Assembly (NCBI RefSeq): GCF_000333955.1
Contig: NZ_CAPS01000073.1
Span: 1 to 47,810, forward strand
DNA: 47,810 bases
DNA from: Rhodococcus sp. AW25M09
Lineage (GTDB): Bacteria > Actinomycetota > Actinomycetes > Mycobacteriales > Mycobacteriaceae
Direction of reading: 5' to 3'
Part shown: positions 10,501 to 18,309 of the stretch, in pieces
Layout of the letters: each line of letters begins with the position of its first letter
How positions within the stretch are numbered: the first letter of the stretch is position 1
The notes under the pieces: model-generated
The model's database searches: none
Seen by the model: only the letters and a program-made list of their open reading frames with translations
What the model was told of the DNA's origin: nothing
Position numbers and translations under genes: made by a program

Positions 10501-10528
10501 ACGGCTCGATGTTCGATACGGTTCAGCG

Positions 10529-11395
10529 ATGGATGCAACCAATGCTGGCCGGACCTCTCGAGCTCTCGAACTCCTTCACTCGACAACCTATTTCGTTCCC
10601 GAGACGCAGGAAGCGCTCGTCGCTGCCGGGTTGCCGCCTCGAGCCTGCTATTTCGCGGGGCGCGCTGCTCCCCTCGGCACGGTCGGCGCAGGCGTTGTCG
10701 CCGCCACCTTCTACAACTACAACCGTGAACTGATCGCACCGTTGATCCCGGCGGCCTGGGAGATCGCATCACCTGACGCGATCATGTCGATCCGCTACGA
10801 CACCCTCGATGCAGCCTTCGGTCGACTGCTCGGACCCGAGGTGCTGACGTCCGCGGACATGGCCGAGGCCGCAGAGCTCGCATCGATCGCGGCCCGCGGA
10901 ATCCCCGGTGACGACGGTCGGCCTCTGTATGCGGCGTATGCCGAGCTGGAGTGGCCGACAGCACCGCATCTGGTGCTCTGGCATGCCTTGACTCTGATCC
11001 GCGAGTACCGCGGCGACGGCCACATCGCCGCGCTGCAGACGGCAGGTCTGAACGGTCTCGACGCACTGATCACACACACCGCCACCGGGTACGGATTCGA
11101 CAAGGAATTCGCGCGTAAGCAGCGGGGCTGGTCGACGGAGCAATGGGATTCAGCTGTCTTGTCCCTGTCCGACCGAGAATTGCTCTCGGCCGACGGTTCG
11201 CTGTCCCCGGACGGCAAAGATCTGCGCAAGCTCGTCGAGGACATCACCAACGACGTGGCCGTTGCGCCGTGGGCGGCGCTCGGCGAGGACGGTGCGGCTC
11301 GGCTGGTCTCGCTCGCGACACCGTGGCGCGATGCGATCATCGGCCACGGCGTGTTTCCAGCGGGCGTTTTCGGACCTGCAATCGCCAAGAAGTAG
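10529..11395 (+). CDS. SCO6745-type helix-turn-helix-like protein
   Basis: This 288-residue soluble protein matches the actinobacterial group named after Streptomyces SCO6745. The opening (LLHSTTYFVPETQEAL), the AAPLGTVGAGVVAATFYNYN segment and LWHALTLIREYRGDGHIAAL are typical. Structural models of the group suggest winged-helix-like domains, but no DNA target or enzyme activity is known to me. It begins 28 bases after uvrB, possibly from its own promoter, since TACGGT precedes the ATG by six bases. The C-terminus (AIAKK) stops seven bases before the convergent permease gene. Confidence 0.75.
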   Translation: MDATNAGRTSRALELLHSTTYFVPETQEALVAAGLPPRACYFAGRAAPLGTVGAGVVAATFYNYNRELIAPLIPAAWEIASPDAIMSIRYDTLDAAFGRLLGPEVLTSADMAEAAELASIAARGIPGDDGRPLYAAYAELEWPTAPHLVLWHALTLIREYRGDGHIAALQTAGLNGLDALITHTATGYGFDKEFARKQRGWSTEQWDSAVLSLSDRELLSADGSLSPDGKDLRKLVEDITNDVAVAPWAALGEDGAARLVSLATPWRDAIIGHGVFPAGVFGPAIAKK

Positions 11396-11401
11396 ATCGG
11401 G

Positions 11402-12259
11402 TCAGCTGGTGATGTCCTTGGTGGCGAAACGCCGCCACGCGATCAAGCCGAACACTGCCGCGTAGCTCACGGCAGAGAACGAGCCGACCACCATGTCGTT
11501 CCAGTCGATACTCGTTCCGAAGGAGTCGATCCACGAATTCGCGTAGTGCCCGGGCAGGTAATTGCGAAGCGATCCCAGTGCCGTGATCTGGTCGAGAATC
11601 TGCATGAGGATGGACGTCATGACCGCGCCGCCGACGGCCCCGAGAGGGGCGTCGGTGAGCACCGACAGCAGCATCGCCAGGCCGGCGACCCACAGCAGGT
11701 TAATACCGATGTAGGCGACCGCGATCAGCAGCCGTATCAGCGAGGTGCCGTACGGCAGTCCCTCACCCAATGGAGTGATCAGCGACTCGGCTCCGTACAT
11801 CACGGTGCCGATCAGCAGGGATGCACCTACGAGCACGACGAGTGCCGCACCGGACAAGGTAGCCGACACCAGCGCCTTCTGCGTGAGCAGCCGGCTCCTG
11901 GGCACGGGGATGGCCAGCAGGTATCGCAGACTCGACCAGGAAGCCTCGCTGGCCACCGAGTCGCCGAAGAACAGCGCCACCACCACGATCAGCAAAAATC
12001 CCACCGACATGAACAGCGCGAACACCGTGAAATTCATGCCACCCCGCGTGCCGAGTTCGATCAGCCCACCGGCGTCGGAGTCGGCACTCGAGCTGCCGAC
12101 CGTGAAGGCGATGGCCAGAATGACCGGAAGCAGGGCCAAGAACCCGATCGCCAACTGAGTGCGCCGTCGTCCGAGCTGTCTGCGCAGCTCTGTTCGGAAG
12201 GGCAGTGTGCTTCCGCCGGAATAGCCGGCAGCGCGTCCGTCCGAGTGCGTGGTACTCAT
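11402..12259 (-). CDS. ABC transporter permease
   Basis: A 285-residue integral membrane protein with about six hydrophobic spans: one near residues 38-55 (LAIGFLALLPVILAIAFTV), one at 75-100, and four in the C-terminal half. It is of the ABC-2/NatB-like type with a large loop after the first span. Its start overlaps the stop of the preceding hydrolase-ATPase gene by four bases (ATGA), so the two are translationally coupled and almost certainly form one transporter. There is no separate periplasmic binding protein, which suggests export. The substrate is unknown. Confidence 0.85.
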   Translation of the reverse strand: MSTTHSDGRAAGYSGGSTLPFRTELRRQLGRRRTQLAIGFLALLPVILAIAFTVGSSSADSDAGGLIELGTRGGMNFTVFALFMSVGFLLIVVVALFFGDSVASEASWSSLRYLLAIPVPRSRLLTQKALVSATLSGAALVVLVGASLLIGTVMYGAESLITPLGEGLPYGTSLIRLLIAVAYIGINLLWVAGLAMLLSVLTDAPLGAVGGAVMTSILMQILDQITALGSLRNYLPGHYANSWIDSFGTSIDWNDMVVGSFSAVSYAAVFGLIAWRRFATKDITS

Positions 12260-15129
12260 GAGCGATCCTTGCTGGTATCGGGCTCGAGAATGACAGAGCC
12301 CGGGGTATCCCGATGGACGAGGTCGAGAAACACGTCCTCGAGTCGTGTCGATTGCGAGAAGCCGCGTACCGAGACGCCAGCGGTCACGAGTTCCTCGATG
12401 ACCACGGCGGAGTCGGCGTCGGTCAGATCGACGGTCACCGTTCCGTCGTCGACTATCGCAGCGCCGTCGTGGCCGGCGGCACCGAGTACCGACAGTGTGC
12501 GGGCGGCGTCGTCGACTCTGATCTCCGTTTGCCCGCCTGCTGCAGTCAGTTCGCGGACAGTGCCCGAGCTGATGACCGAACCGCGGTTCATGACGACGAC
12601 ATGGGTGCAGGTCTGCTCCACCTCGGCGAGCAGGTGACTCGACACCAGCACCGTCCTTCCCGTTTTCGCGTAGTTGATCAGGACGTCACGCATCGTCCTG
12701 ATCTGCGGCGGGTCGAGTCCGTTGGTCGGCTCGTCGAGCACCATCAGGTCCGGCAGACCCAGCATTGCCTGGGCGATTGCGAGCCGCTGCCGCATACCTT
12801 GGCTGTACGACTTGACCTTGCGTTCGATCGCTGCGCCGAGGTCCGCGATCTCCAGCGCTTCGTCCAGGTGGGCTTCCTCGATCGGACGCCCGGTTGCCTC
12901 CCAGTACAGCCGTAGATTTTGCGTTCCGGTCAGGTGGGGGAGAAAGCCGGATCCTTCGACGAACGAGCCCAGCCTGGACAGCACCGGTGCGCCCGGGGTC
13001 ACTTTGTGACCGAAGACGCGAATATCACCGCCGGTGGGGGTGATCAAACCCATCAGCATGCGCAGCGTGGTGGTCTTTCCGGCACCGTTCGGCCCGAGCA
13101 GCCCCAGAACTTGGCCCTGCTTCACTTCGAAGCTGACGCCGTCGACGGCGCGGAAGCCGTTGGAGTAGGTCTTGGCCAAGTCCGTGATCACCAGGGGAGT
13201 GTCGATCAGGTCCTCGTCGACCTCGGCGACCGTACGGCGTCTGGTGCGTACGGCTCCGGCCGCGATGGCGCACCCCACCACGAGTACCACCACTCCGATG
13301 CCGATCAGCGGTGCCACCGGAACGGTGCTGTTCGCGCTTGCCACTGCGGAGACGGTCGGCAGCTCGATCGCGTTGTCGGTCATGGCCACACTGAACCGAG
13401 CGGGTTCGAGCGGAACGGCATAGGCCTGGTCCGTGGTGGAGACACTGAGTTCGAGTCGATGACCCTGCTGGACGGTGTAACTGATGCCGGGAAGGACCAC
13501 GGTCACGTCCACGGGGTCGATGCCCTCGGTATCGGGCAGACGTACAGCCGAGACAGCGCCACCGGGAAGAGTTCTGGTTCCGTTCGGCGAGACATCGTAG
13601 AGCTTCGCGAACAGCACCGATTGGCCCGGTGCAGCCAGCGAGGCCACCCGTAGATTCACTCGCGGTGCACCGGTGATCGTCACCGACGACTCGAGGGGAT
13701 CGCTGCCGAAGGTGGCCGACTGTCCCGGCAGGTCCGCCGTCAATGCTGCGCCGGCCCCGGTCGATCCCAGCGCCCCGAGCACCGACCCCAGGCCGGGCAC
13801 CGAGGAAATAGCTGACGGTGATGCCCCGGGCGGACGGATTATCGACTGATTCTCGGTAGCGGCGGTGAAGTCCACCGATCGGGTTCGAGTCGGGTCCGAG
13901 TCCGAGGTCAGTCCGGGATAGTCGGGCGCGGTCATCCGTCTGTTGCGGTCACCGCGGCGCTCGTCGAGTGCGCTCTGCGTGGAGTACACGAAGGGCGCGG
14001 CTCCGCTGCCGGATGAGGAGTCGCGAAGTGTGTTGTCGAAGAAGTCGGCGATGGCTCGATCGCTCGTAGCGTTCGTTCCACCGGCGTCGTGCCCGCCGTC
14101 GAACCACCGCACGGTGACGTTGCCGCCGGCAGCCGCGATCTGACGAGCCGTCGCGTCGGCTTGATCCACACCGAACAGCGTGTCCTGGGTGCCCTGAACC
14201 AGCAGCGTGGGTGCAGTGATGTTCGATGCCACCGCGACCGGCGAGTGCGCGGTCAGCAGATCCAGTAGCTGTCGACTGGGGATTCCGGTCACGGCGGATT
14301 GCGTGTACGCGTCGCAGAACTCGGGTGCAAACCTGCCGCACGCGGATGAGCCGCCCGTGGAGTCGGACGCGGCGGCGTTTCCGTTTCCATTTCCGGGTTC
14401 GCCGGGCGGTGCGCTCGCTGCGCCCACTCCGAAGAACACGCCGGCCCAGCCGCGCTTGAGGACGCCCGGCCCGCCGTATCCCGCCGCTGCAGGAGTGGCG
14501 ATGTTGCCGAGGGCTTGTCGACCCTCGGCGGAGGTGACCCCGTAATTGGGGAACAGCGCCTGACCCAGATCGTTCCACGTGATCGCAGCGGCAATGGAAT
14601 CGATGCGAGGATCGGTGCCTCCTGCGCTCAGTGCCAGTGCGCCGCCGTACGAGCCACCGGCGACGCCGATGTGCGGGTCGCCGGGAGCGTCCAGTCGTAC
14701 TTCCGGTTGTTCGGCGAGCCAGTCGATGAGTCCACGCGCGTCCGCGACTTCGCGATCGGGATCGTTGATCGAGATCGAACCTGTACTGGCACCGAACCCG
14801 CGAGCGCTGTAGGCGAGTACGGTGTACCCGCGAGACGCGAGATCGCGTGCCTCTCCGTCGACAGAGTCCTTGCTGCCGCCGAATCCATGGGCGAGCAGTA
14901 CCGTCGGCGCGGGGGTCTCGGCGGGGACGTAGAGCCGTGCGTCGATATCGACGGTCCCGGTCGAACCGGGGCTTTCCGGTAGCGTGATGCGCGCGTCACG
15001 CGTGGTTGTGTCAGCGCTCGAATCCTGGGGGAGGAACACGAATGCGAGAGCGGCCACCGCCAGAATTGCGATCAGGGCGGCACCGACGGTGATGGCCCGT
15101 CTCGACAGTGGCGGGCGGGGAATCGGCAT
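12256..15129 (-). CDS. fusion of secreted-side S15/CocE-like hydrolase with ABC ATPase
   Basis: One 957-residue frame joins two unrelated enzymes. Residues ~11-33 are a signal-anchor helix. Residues ~45-365 are an alpha/beta hydrolase of the X-Pro dipeptidyl-peptidase/CocE type, with HGFGG at 81-85, nucleophile GGSYGG (Ser160), and likely Asp316 (QGTQD) and His347 (GGHDAG). Residues ~475-585 look like the S15 beta-rich C-terminal domain. Residues ~603-627 are a second helix. Residues ~645-870 are an ABC ATPase: Walker A GPNGAGKT 679-686, signature YSQGMRQR, Walker B LMVLDEP. The expected topology is hydrolase outside, ATPase inside. ATG 15129 has no ribosome site but TACATT seven bases upstream (leaderless); a TTG at 15138 is the alternative. 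It drives the overlapping permease gene. Export of a peptide or ester processed by the tethered hydrolase is my inference. Confidence 0.88.
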   Translation of the reverse strand: MPIPRPPLSRRAITVGAALIAILAVAALAFVFLPQDSSADTTTRDARITLPESPGSTGTVDIDARLYVPAETPAPTVLLAHGFGGSKDSVDGEARDLASRGYTVLAYSARGFGASTGSISINDPDREVADARGLIDWLAEQPEVRLDAPGDPHIGVAGGSYGGALALSAGGTDPRIDSIAAAITWNDLGQALFPNYGVTSAEGRQALGNIATPAAAGYGGPGVLKRGWAGVFFGVGAASAPPGEPGNGNGNAAASDSTGGSSACGRFAPEFCDAYTQSAVTGIPSRQLLDLLTAHSPVAVASNITAPTLLVQGTQDTLFGVDQADATARQIAAAGGNVTVRWFDGGHDAGGTNATSDRAIADFFDNTLRDSSSGSGAAPFVYSTQSALDERRGDRNRRMTAPDYPGLTSDSDPTRTRSVDFTAATENQSIIRPPGASPSAISSVPGLGSVLGALGSTGAGAALTADLPGQSATFGSDPLESSVTITGAPRVNLRVASLAAPGQSVLFAKLYDVSPNGTRTLPGGAVSAVRLPDTEGIDPVDVTVVLPGISYTVQQGHRLELSVSTTDQAYAVPLEPARFSVAMTDNAIELPTVSAVASANSTVPVAPLIGIGVVVLVVGCAIAAGAVRTRRRTVAEVDEDLIDTPLVITDLAKTYSNGFRAVDGVSFEVKQGQVLGLLGPNGAGKTTTLRMLMGLITPTGGDIRVFGHKVTPGAPVLSRLGSFVEGSGFLPHLTGTQNLRLYWEATGRPIEEAHLDEALEIADLGAAIERKVKSYSQGMRQRLAIAQAMLGLPDLMVLDEPTNGLDPPQIRTMRDVLINYAKTGRTVLVSSHLLAEVEQTCTHVVVMNRGSVISSGTVRELTAAGGQTEIRVDDAARTLSVLGAAGHDGAAIVDDGTVTVDLTDADSAVVIEELVTAGVSVRGFSQSTRLEDVFLDLVHRDTPGSVILEPDTSKDRS

Positions 15130-15136
15130 GCAAACC

Positions 15137-15142
15137 AATGTA
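15137..15142 (-). promoter_or_regulatory. candidate -10 box for the hydrolase-ABC operon
   Basis: On the minus strand TACATT is followed by seven bases and then the ATG at 15129, the spacing expected if transcription starts at the A of the start codon. No clear -35 element was found. Confidence 0.4.
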
Positions 15143-15275
15143 TGTGAGTGGCGCGGATCGTGTTGTTCCCCAAGTTCACGTGCCGATCGGCCGCTTCCGG
15201 CTAATGTCAGCGCATCAGTCCCCGGACCACGTCTTTCGGTCCTGTGACTTGCACCAATCGAGTTCGACCAGAAGT

Positions 15276-15293
15276 GTCACATCTGTGTGTGAC
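15276..15293 (+). promoter_or_regulatory. palindrome before the universal stress protein gene
   Basis: GTCACA, six bases, TGTGAC form a perfect hyphenated palindrome 18 bases before the ATG. Its half-sites are in the opposite order to a CRP/GlxR site (TGTGA-N6-TCACA), so another regulator or an mRNA structure is more likely. The regulator is unknown. Confidence 0.4.
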
Positions 15294-15311
15294 CGACAAA
15301 TGGAGGAATGA

Positions 15312-15764
15312 ATGAGCGCCTACCGCACCGTCGTCGTCGGGACCGATGGCTCCGAATCGTCACTGCGGGCAGTGGAGAAGGCCGCGGCTTTGGCGGGAGA
15401 CGCCGACGCCACTCTGGTGATCGCCTGCGCGTACTACCCGGCCGACCCGAAGGACACGTCCGCTGCCGCCGACGCATTGCGCGAGGACGCCTACCAGATC
15501 ACCGGATCGGCTCCGACGCGTGAGATTCTGCGCACCGCGCGAGAGCATGCCACGAAGGCCGGTGCCAAGAACATCGAGGAGAAGCCGATCGTCGGTGCAC
15601 CCGTCGAGTCGCTGCTGGCACTCGTGGACGAAGTCAAGGGCGATCTACTCGTCGTCGGCAACCGCGGTCTGAACTCGTTGACCGGCCGCCTGTTGGGATC
15701 GGTGCCGTCCGATGCCGCGCGCAAGTCGACCTGCGATGTGCTGATCGTGCACACTGTCCGCTGA
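15312..15764 (+). CDS. universal stress protein (UspA family)
   Basis: A 150-residue single-domain UspA protein. The N-terminal strand YRTVVVGTDGSESS and the ATP-type loop VVGNRGLNSLTGRLLGSVPSDAA (the G-2x-G-9x-G-S/T pattern) are clear, so nucleotide binding is expected. It corresponds in position and type to M. tuberculosis Rv1636, reported to bind cAMP. GGAGGA at 15302-15307 supports the ATG at 15312. It is monocistronic, ended by the strong hairpin at 15781. The palindrome at 15276 may control it. Confidence 0.9.
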   Translation: MSAYRTVVVGTDGSESSLRAVEKAAALAGDADATLVIACAYYPADPKDTSAAADALREDAYQITGSAPTREILRTAREHATKAGAKNIEEKPIVGAPVESLLALVDEVKGDLLVVGNRGLNSLTGRLLGSVPSDAARKSTCDVLIVHTVR

Positions 15765-15780
15765 TCTTTCGCTGCACGTC

Positions 15781-15819
15781 CAACGGCCCGCTCCATCGAT
15801 CCGATGGAGCGGGCCGTTG
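15781..15819. terminator. bidirectional terminator between usp and helR
   Basis: CAACGGCCCGCTCCATCG and its exact complement form an 18-bp stem around ATC. It lies 17 bases after the usp stop and 22 bases after the convergent helR stop, so it can serve both. It has no long U tract, which is common in this group. Confidence 0.75.
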
Positions 15820-15840
15820 TCGTCCGCCGCCTCCGGAACT

Positions 15841-18162
15841 CTAGGCTTCCGACTCGAACGGATGCAGCGCCGAGAGCTCCTTCGGTAGATCGTCGACGTG
15901 CACCACCCCCAGCCGCTGGGTGGCCCGGGTGAGCGCCACGTACAGGTCGTTCATACCCTTGGCCGACTCGGCCACGATGACACTCGGTTCGACGATCAAG
16001 ACCGAGTCGAACTCGAGTCCCTTGGCCTCCTTGACCGTCGATACCGTCACCAGCTCCGACGCCAGATGCCGCAATCGGTCGACGTGTCCGGCTGGAACCA
16101 GCACGGCGCTCGAGCCGGGACGCGGGTGATCCGCTACTCGCTTCTCGACCGTGGTGACCAGATCGGCAGCGGCAACCCGGAGGGCCCACGGTTGTACACC
16201 GGTGCTCCGGATGGAGCGTGGTTCGGACTGCTCGGGATCGATCGCTGCCAGTACCTCGTGTGCCACTGTCATGATCTCCGACGGCGTTCGATAGTTGACT
16301 GTCAGTTCGGTCAACTTCCAGCGCTGAGCCACATACGGTCCGAGAACCGAGCCCCACGACGATGTTCCCGCGGGATCACCCGTTTGTGCAGTATCGCCTA
16401 CCAGCGTCATCCACCGATTCGGGATGCGCCGCATCACCATTCGCCATGCCATCGCCGATAGTTCCTGGGCCTCGTCGACGATCACGTGCCCGTAGGTCCA
16501 GGTGCGGTCACCTGCGGCGCGTTCGGCTGTAGTGAGGCGCTGACCCGAATCCTGACGTCGGGCAAGCTGATCGGCGTCGATGAGGTCGTAGGCCATCAGT
16601 ATCTCTGGATCGAGCTCGTCCTCGAGATCCTGAGGTGCCGAACCGGTCAGGATGTCCAGTGCGCCCTGGGCGTCGGCAATCTGGCCGCGCCACTGACGTT
16701 GCGCTTGTTCAAGTTCGGCGGCGTCGTCGACGCCGAGCAACTCGGCGAGTTCATCGAGCAGGGGAGCATCGGCGGAGGAGAAGCCCCGGCCCCGTCGCAC
16801 CAGAGACTCGCGCTGCGCCGCGTCGAGGCTCGGTGCGGCAGAGGTGATCTTCTCCGGGGATGCAAACAGGTCTCGGAGAACCTGTTGGGGGGACAGGTCC
16901 GGCCACAGCTCGTCGATCGCGGCCATGACGTCCTTGTCTTCTCGCATCTCGTCACGCATGTCCGCGATGTCGTCTGCGCTCAGCAGGCTGGATCCGTCGA
17001 CGAGGTTCTGCCCGAGCTTCGCCGCGAGTTGGTTGGCCAACTGATCGATGACCGAGGACACGAACAGGGGCCGAGCCAAGTTGTGCGGGCGCCGGGACGA
17101 GCGGGCGCGTCCGCGAGCACGAGTGACGATCTTGCGATCGAGCGTGATGTCGTAGGTGTCGAACTTCAGTCGCCGCGGCCGCGCGGGTACTTCCTGCCGG
17201 TCGCGTACCGCCTGGGTCAGGATCTCGACCATCGCCAGTGCGCCCTTGACCTCGGTTGCCAGCGGCGAATCCTCACGCTGCGCACGGACTCCCGGGTACA
17301 GGTCGCCGATCGTGGACAGCAATACCCCGGTCTCGCCCAGCGAGGGCAGTACCTGTCCGATGTAGTCGAGGAATGTCGCGTTGGGTCCGATGATCAGCAC
17401 GCCGCTCTTGCCGAGCTGTTGCCTGTAGGTGTAGAGCAGGTAGGCGGCCCGGTGTAGTGCGACTGCGGTTTTGCCGGTTCCCGGCCCGCCCTGAACGACC
17501 AGCACGCTGCGGTGCTGCGATCGGATGATGGCGTCTTGCTCGCTCTGGATCGTTTCGACGATGTCGTTCATCTGACCGGTACGCGCAGCATCCAAAGCCG
17601 ACAGCAATGCGCTTTCACTGGCGACGCCGCCGGCCACGGCAGCGTCACTGGACGATCGCGCAGAGTTCAGATCGAGGAACTCATCGGCGATCGACGTCAC
17701 TCGGCGACCTCGGGTGCGAATGTGTCTGCGTCGCAATACGTTCTCGGGCGCGGCCGGGGTGGCCAGATAGAACGGCCGGGCCATCGGTGCGCGCCAATCG
17801 AGCAGGAGCGTCTCGTAGTCGTTCTTGTCGTCGAGAATCCCGACGCGGCCGATGTAGCGTTCGGGTCGGTCGTCGACCTTGGGATCGAGCGAGTCCGGAT
17901 CGAGGTCGATGCGCCCGAAGCACAGTCCGTTCTCGGCGGCGTCGTACTTGGCGATGTCCTCGGTGTACATCTGGTTGAACGATTCGCGCTCGCTTCGGGC
18001 CTGCGGGGTTCCGCCGGTCTCGAGAAGTACTGCGCGGAGTCTGGTCGCCGCGTACTCGCGTAGTGCGTCGAGCTGGGTGTAGAGCCGCGTCAGGTGCGCC
18101 TGCTCGAAGTCTTCTTCGATCGGCACACCGGAGTTGCTCGATGTGTGGCCGTCGTCCGGCAA
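15841..18162 (-). CDS. helR: RNA-polymerase-recycling helicase-like ATPase HelR/HelD
   Basis: A 773-residue UvrD/Rep-like ATPase of the actinobacterial HelD class, which pries RNA polymerase off nucleic acid; the HelR subgroup gives rifamycin tolerance by displacing the drug. The N-terminal coiled coil (residues ~15-75) fits the secondary-channel arm. Next come DWRAPMARPFY and NVLRRRHIRTRGRRV, then Walker A GGPGTGKT at 225-232, the IVDEAQELS Walker B, VGDTAQTGDPAG and the C-terminal VALTRATQRLGVVHV. The TTG start at 18162 is supported by GAGGAG just upstream. Which of HelR or generic HelD applies rests on overall resemblance. I saw no obvious rifamycin-associated element upstream. Confidence 0.85.
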   Translation of the reverse strand: MPDDGHTSSNSGVPIEEDFEQAHLTRLYTQLDALREYAATRLRAVLLETGGTPQARSERESFNQMYTEDIAKYDAAENGLCFGRIDLDPDSLDPKVDDRPERYIGRVGILDDKNDYETLLLDWRAPMARPFYLATPAAPENVLRRRHIRTRGRRVTSIADEFLDLNSARSSSDAAVAGGVASESALLSALDAARTGQMNDIVETIQSEQDAIIRSQHRSVLVVQGGPGTGKTAVALHRAAYLLYTYRQQLGKSGVLIIGPNATFLDYIGQVLPSLGETGVLLSTIGDLYPGVRAQREDSPLATEVKGALAMVEILTQAVRDRQEVPARPRRLKFDTYDITLDRKIVTRARGRARSSRRPHNLARPLFVSSVIDQLANQLAAKLGQNLVDGSSLLSADDIADMRDEMREDKDVMAAIDELWPDLSPQQVLRDLFASPEKITSAAPSLDAAQRESLVRRGRGFSSADAPLLDELAELLGVDDAAELEQAQRQWRGQIADAQGALDILTGSAPQDLEDELDPEILMAYDLIDADQLARRQDSGQRLTTAERAAGDRTWTYGHVIVDEAQELSAMAWRMVMRRIPNRWMTLVGDTAQTGDPAGTSSWGSVLGPYVAQRWKLTELTVNYRTPSEIMTVAHEVLAAIDPEQSEPRSIRSTGVQPWALRVAAADLVTTVEKRVADHPRPGSSAVLVPAGHVDRLRHLASELVTVSTVKEAKGLEFDSVLIVEPSVIVAESAKGMNDLYVALTRATQRLGVVHVDDLPKELSALHPFESEA

Positions 18163-18184
18163 AGGGTCTCCTCGGGAGTTCGGC

Positions 18185-18205
18185 CGAGGCGAAGATATCG
18201 CCTCG
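18185..18205 (-). promoter_or_regulatory. inverted repeat in the helR leader
   Basis: CGAGGCGA and TCGCCTCG form a perfect 8-bp inverted repeat around a five-base loop, 23 bases upstream of the helR start. A TAGACT hexamer on the minus strand lies just upstream of it (18220-18225). It could be an operator or an mRNA hairpin near the ribosome site. Confidence 0.45.
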
Positions 18206-18230
18206 AAATCAGCCAGAGCAGTCTACGCCG

Positions 18231-18279
18231 CACAACGGCCCTGCCGCAGAACCTCGAGTTCCGGGGCAGAGCCGTTGTG
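18231..18279 (-). terminator. hairpin downstream of the DoxX gene
   Basis: CACAACGGC pairs with GCCGTTGTG, then after one mismatch CTGCC pairs with GGCAG, giving a 14-bp imperfect stem. It starts 31 bases beyond the stop of the gene at 18310 and before helR. No U tract follows. Confidence 0.55.
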
Positions 18280-18309
18280 TGCGAACGTTGCTGGTGTGCT
18301 CGGCGAAAA

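Noticed and set aside
9259..10542. 427-residue open frame antisense to uvrB
   Set aside because: Same reason; uvrB is unmistakable on the other strand. The 456-residue antisense frame in uvrA was dismissed likewise.
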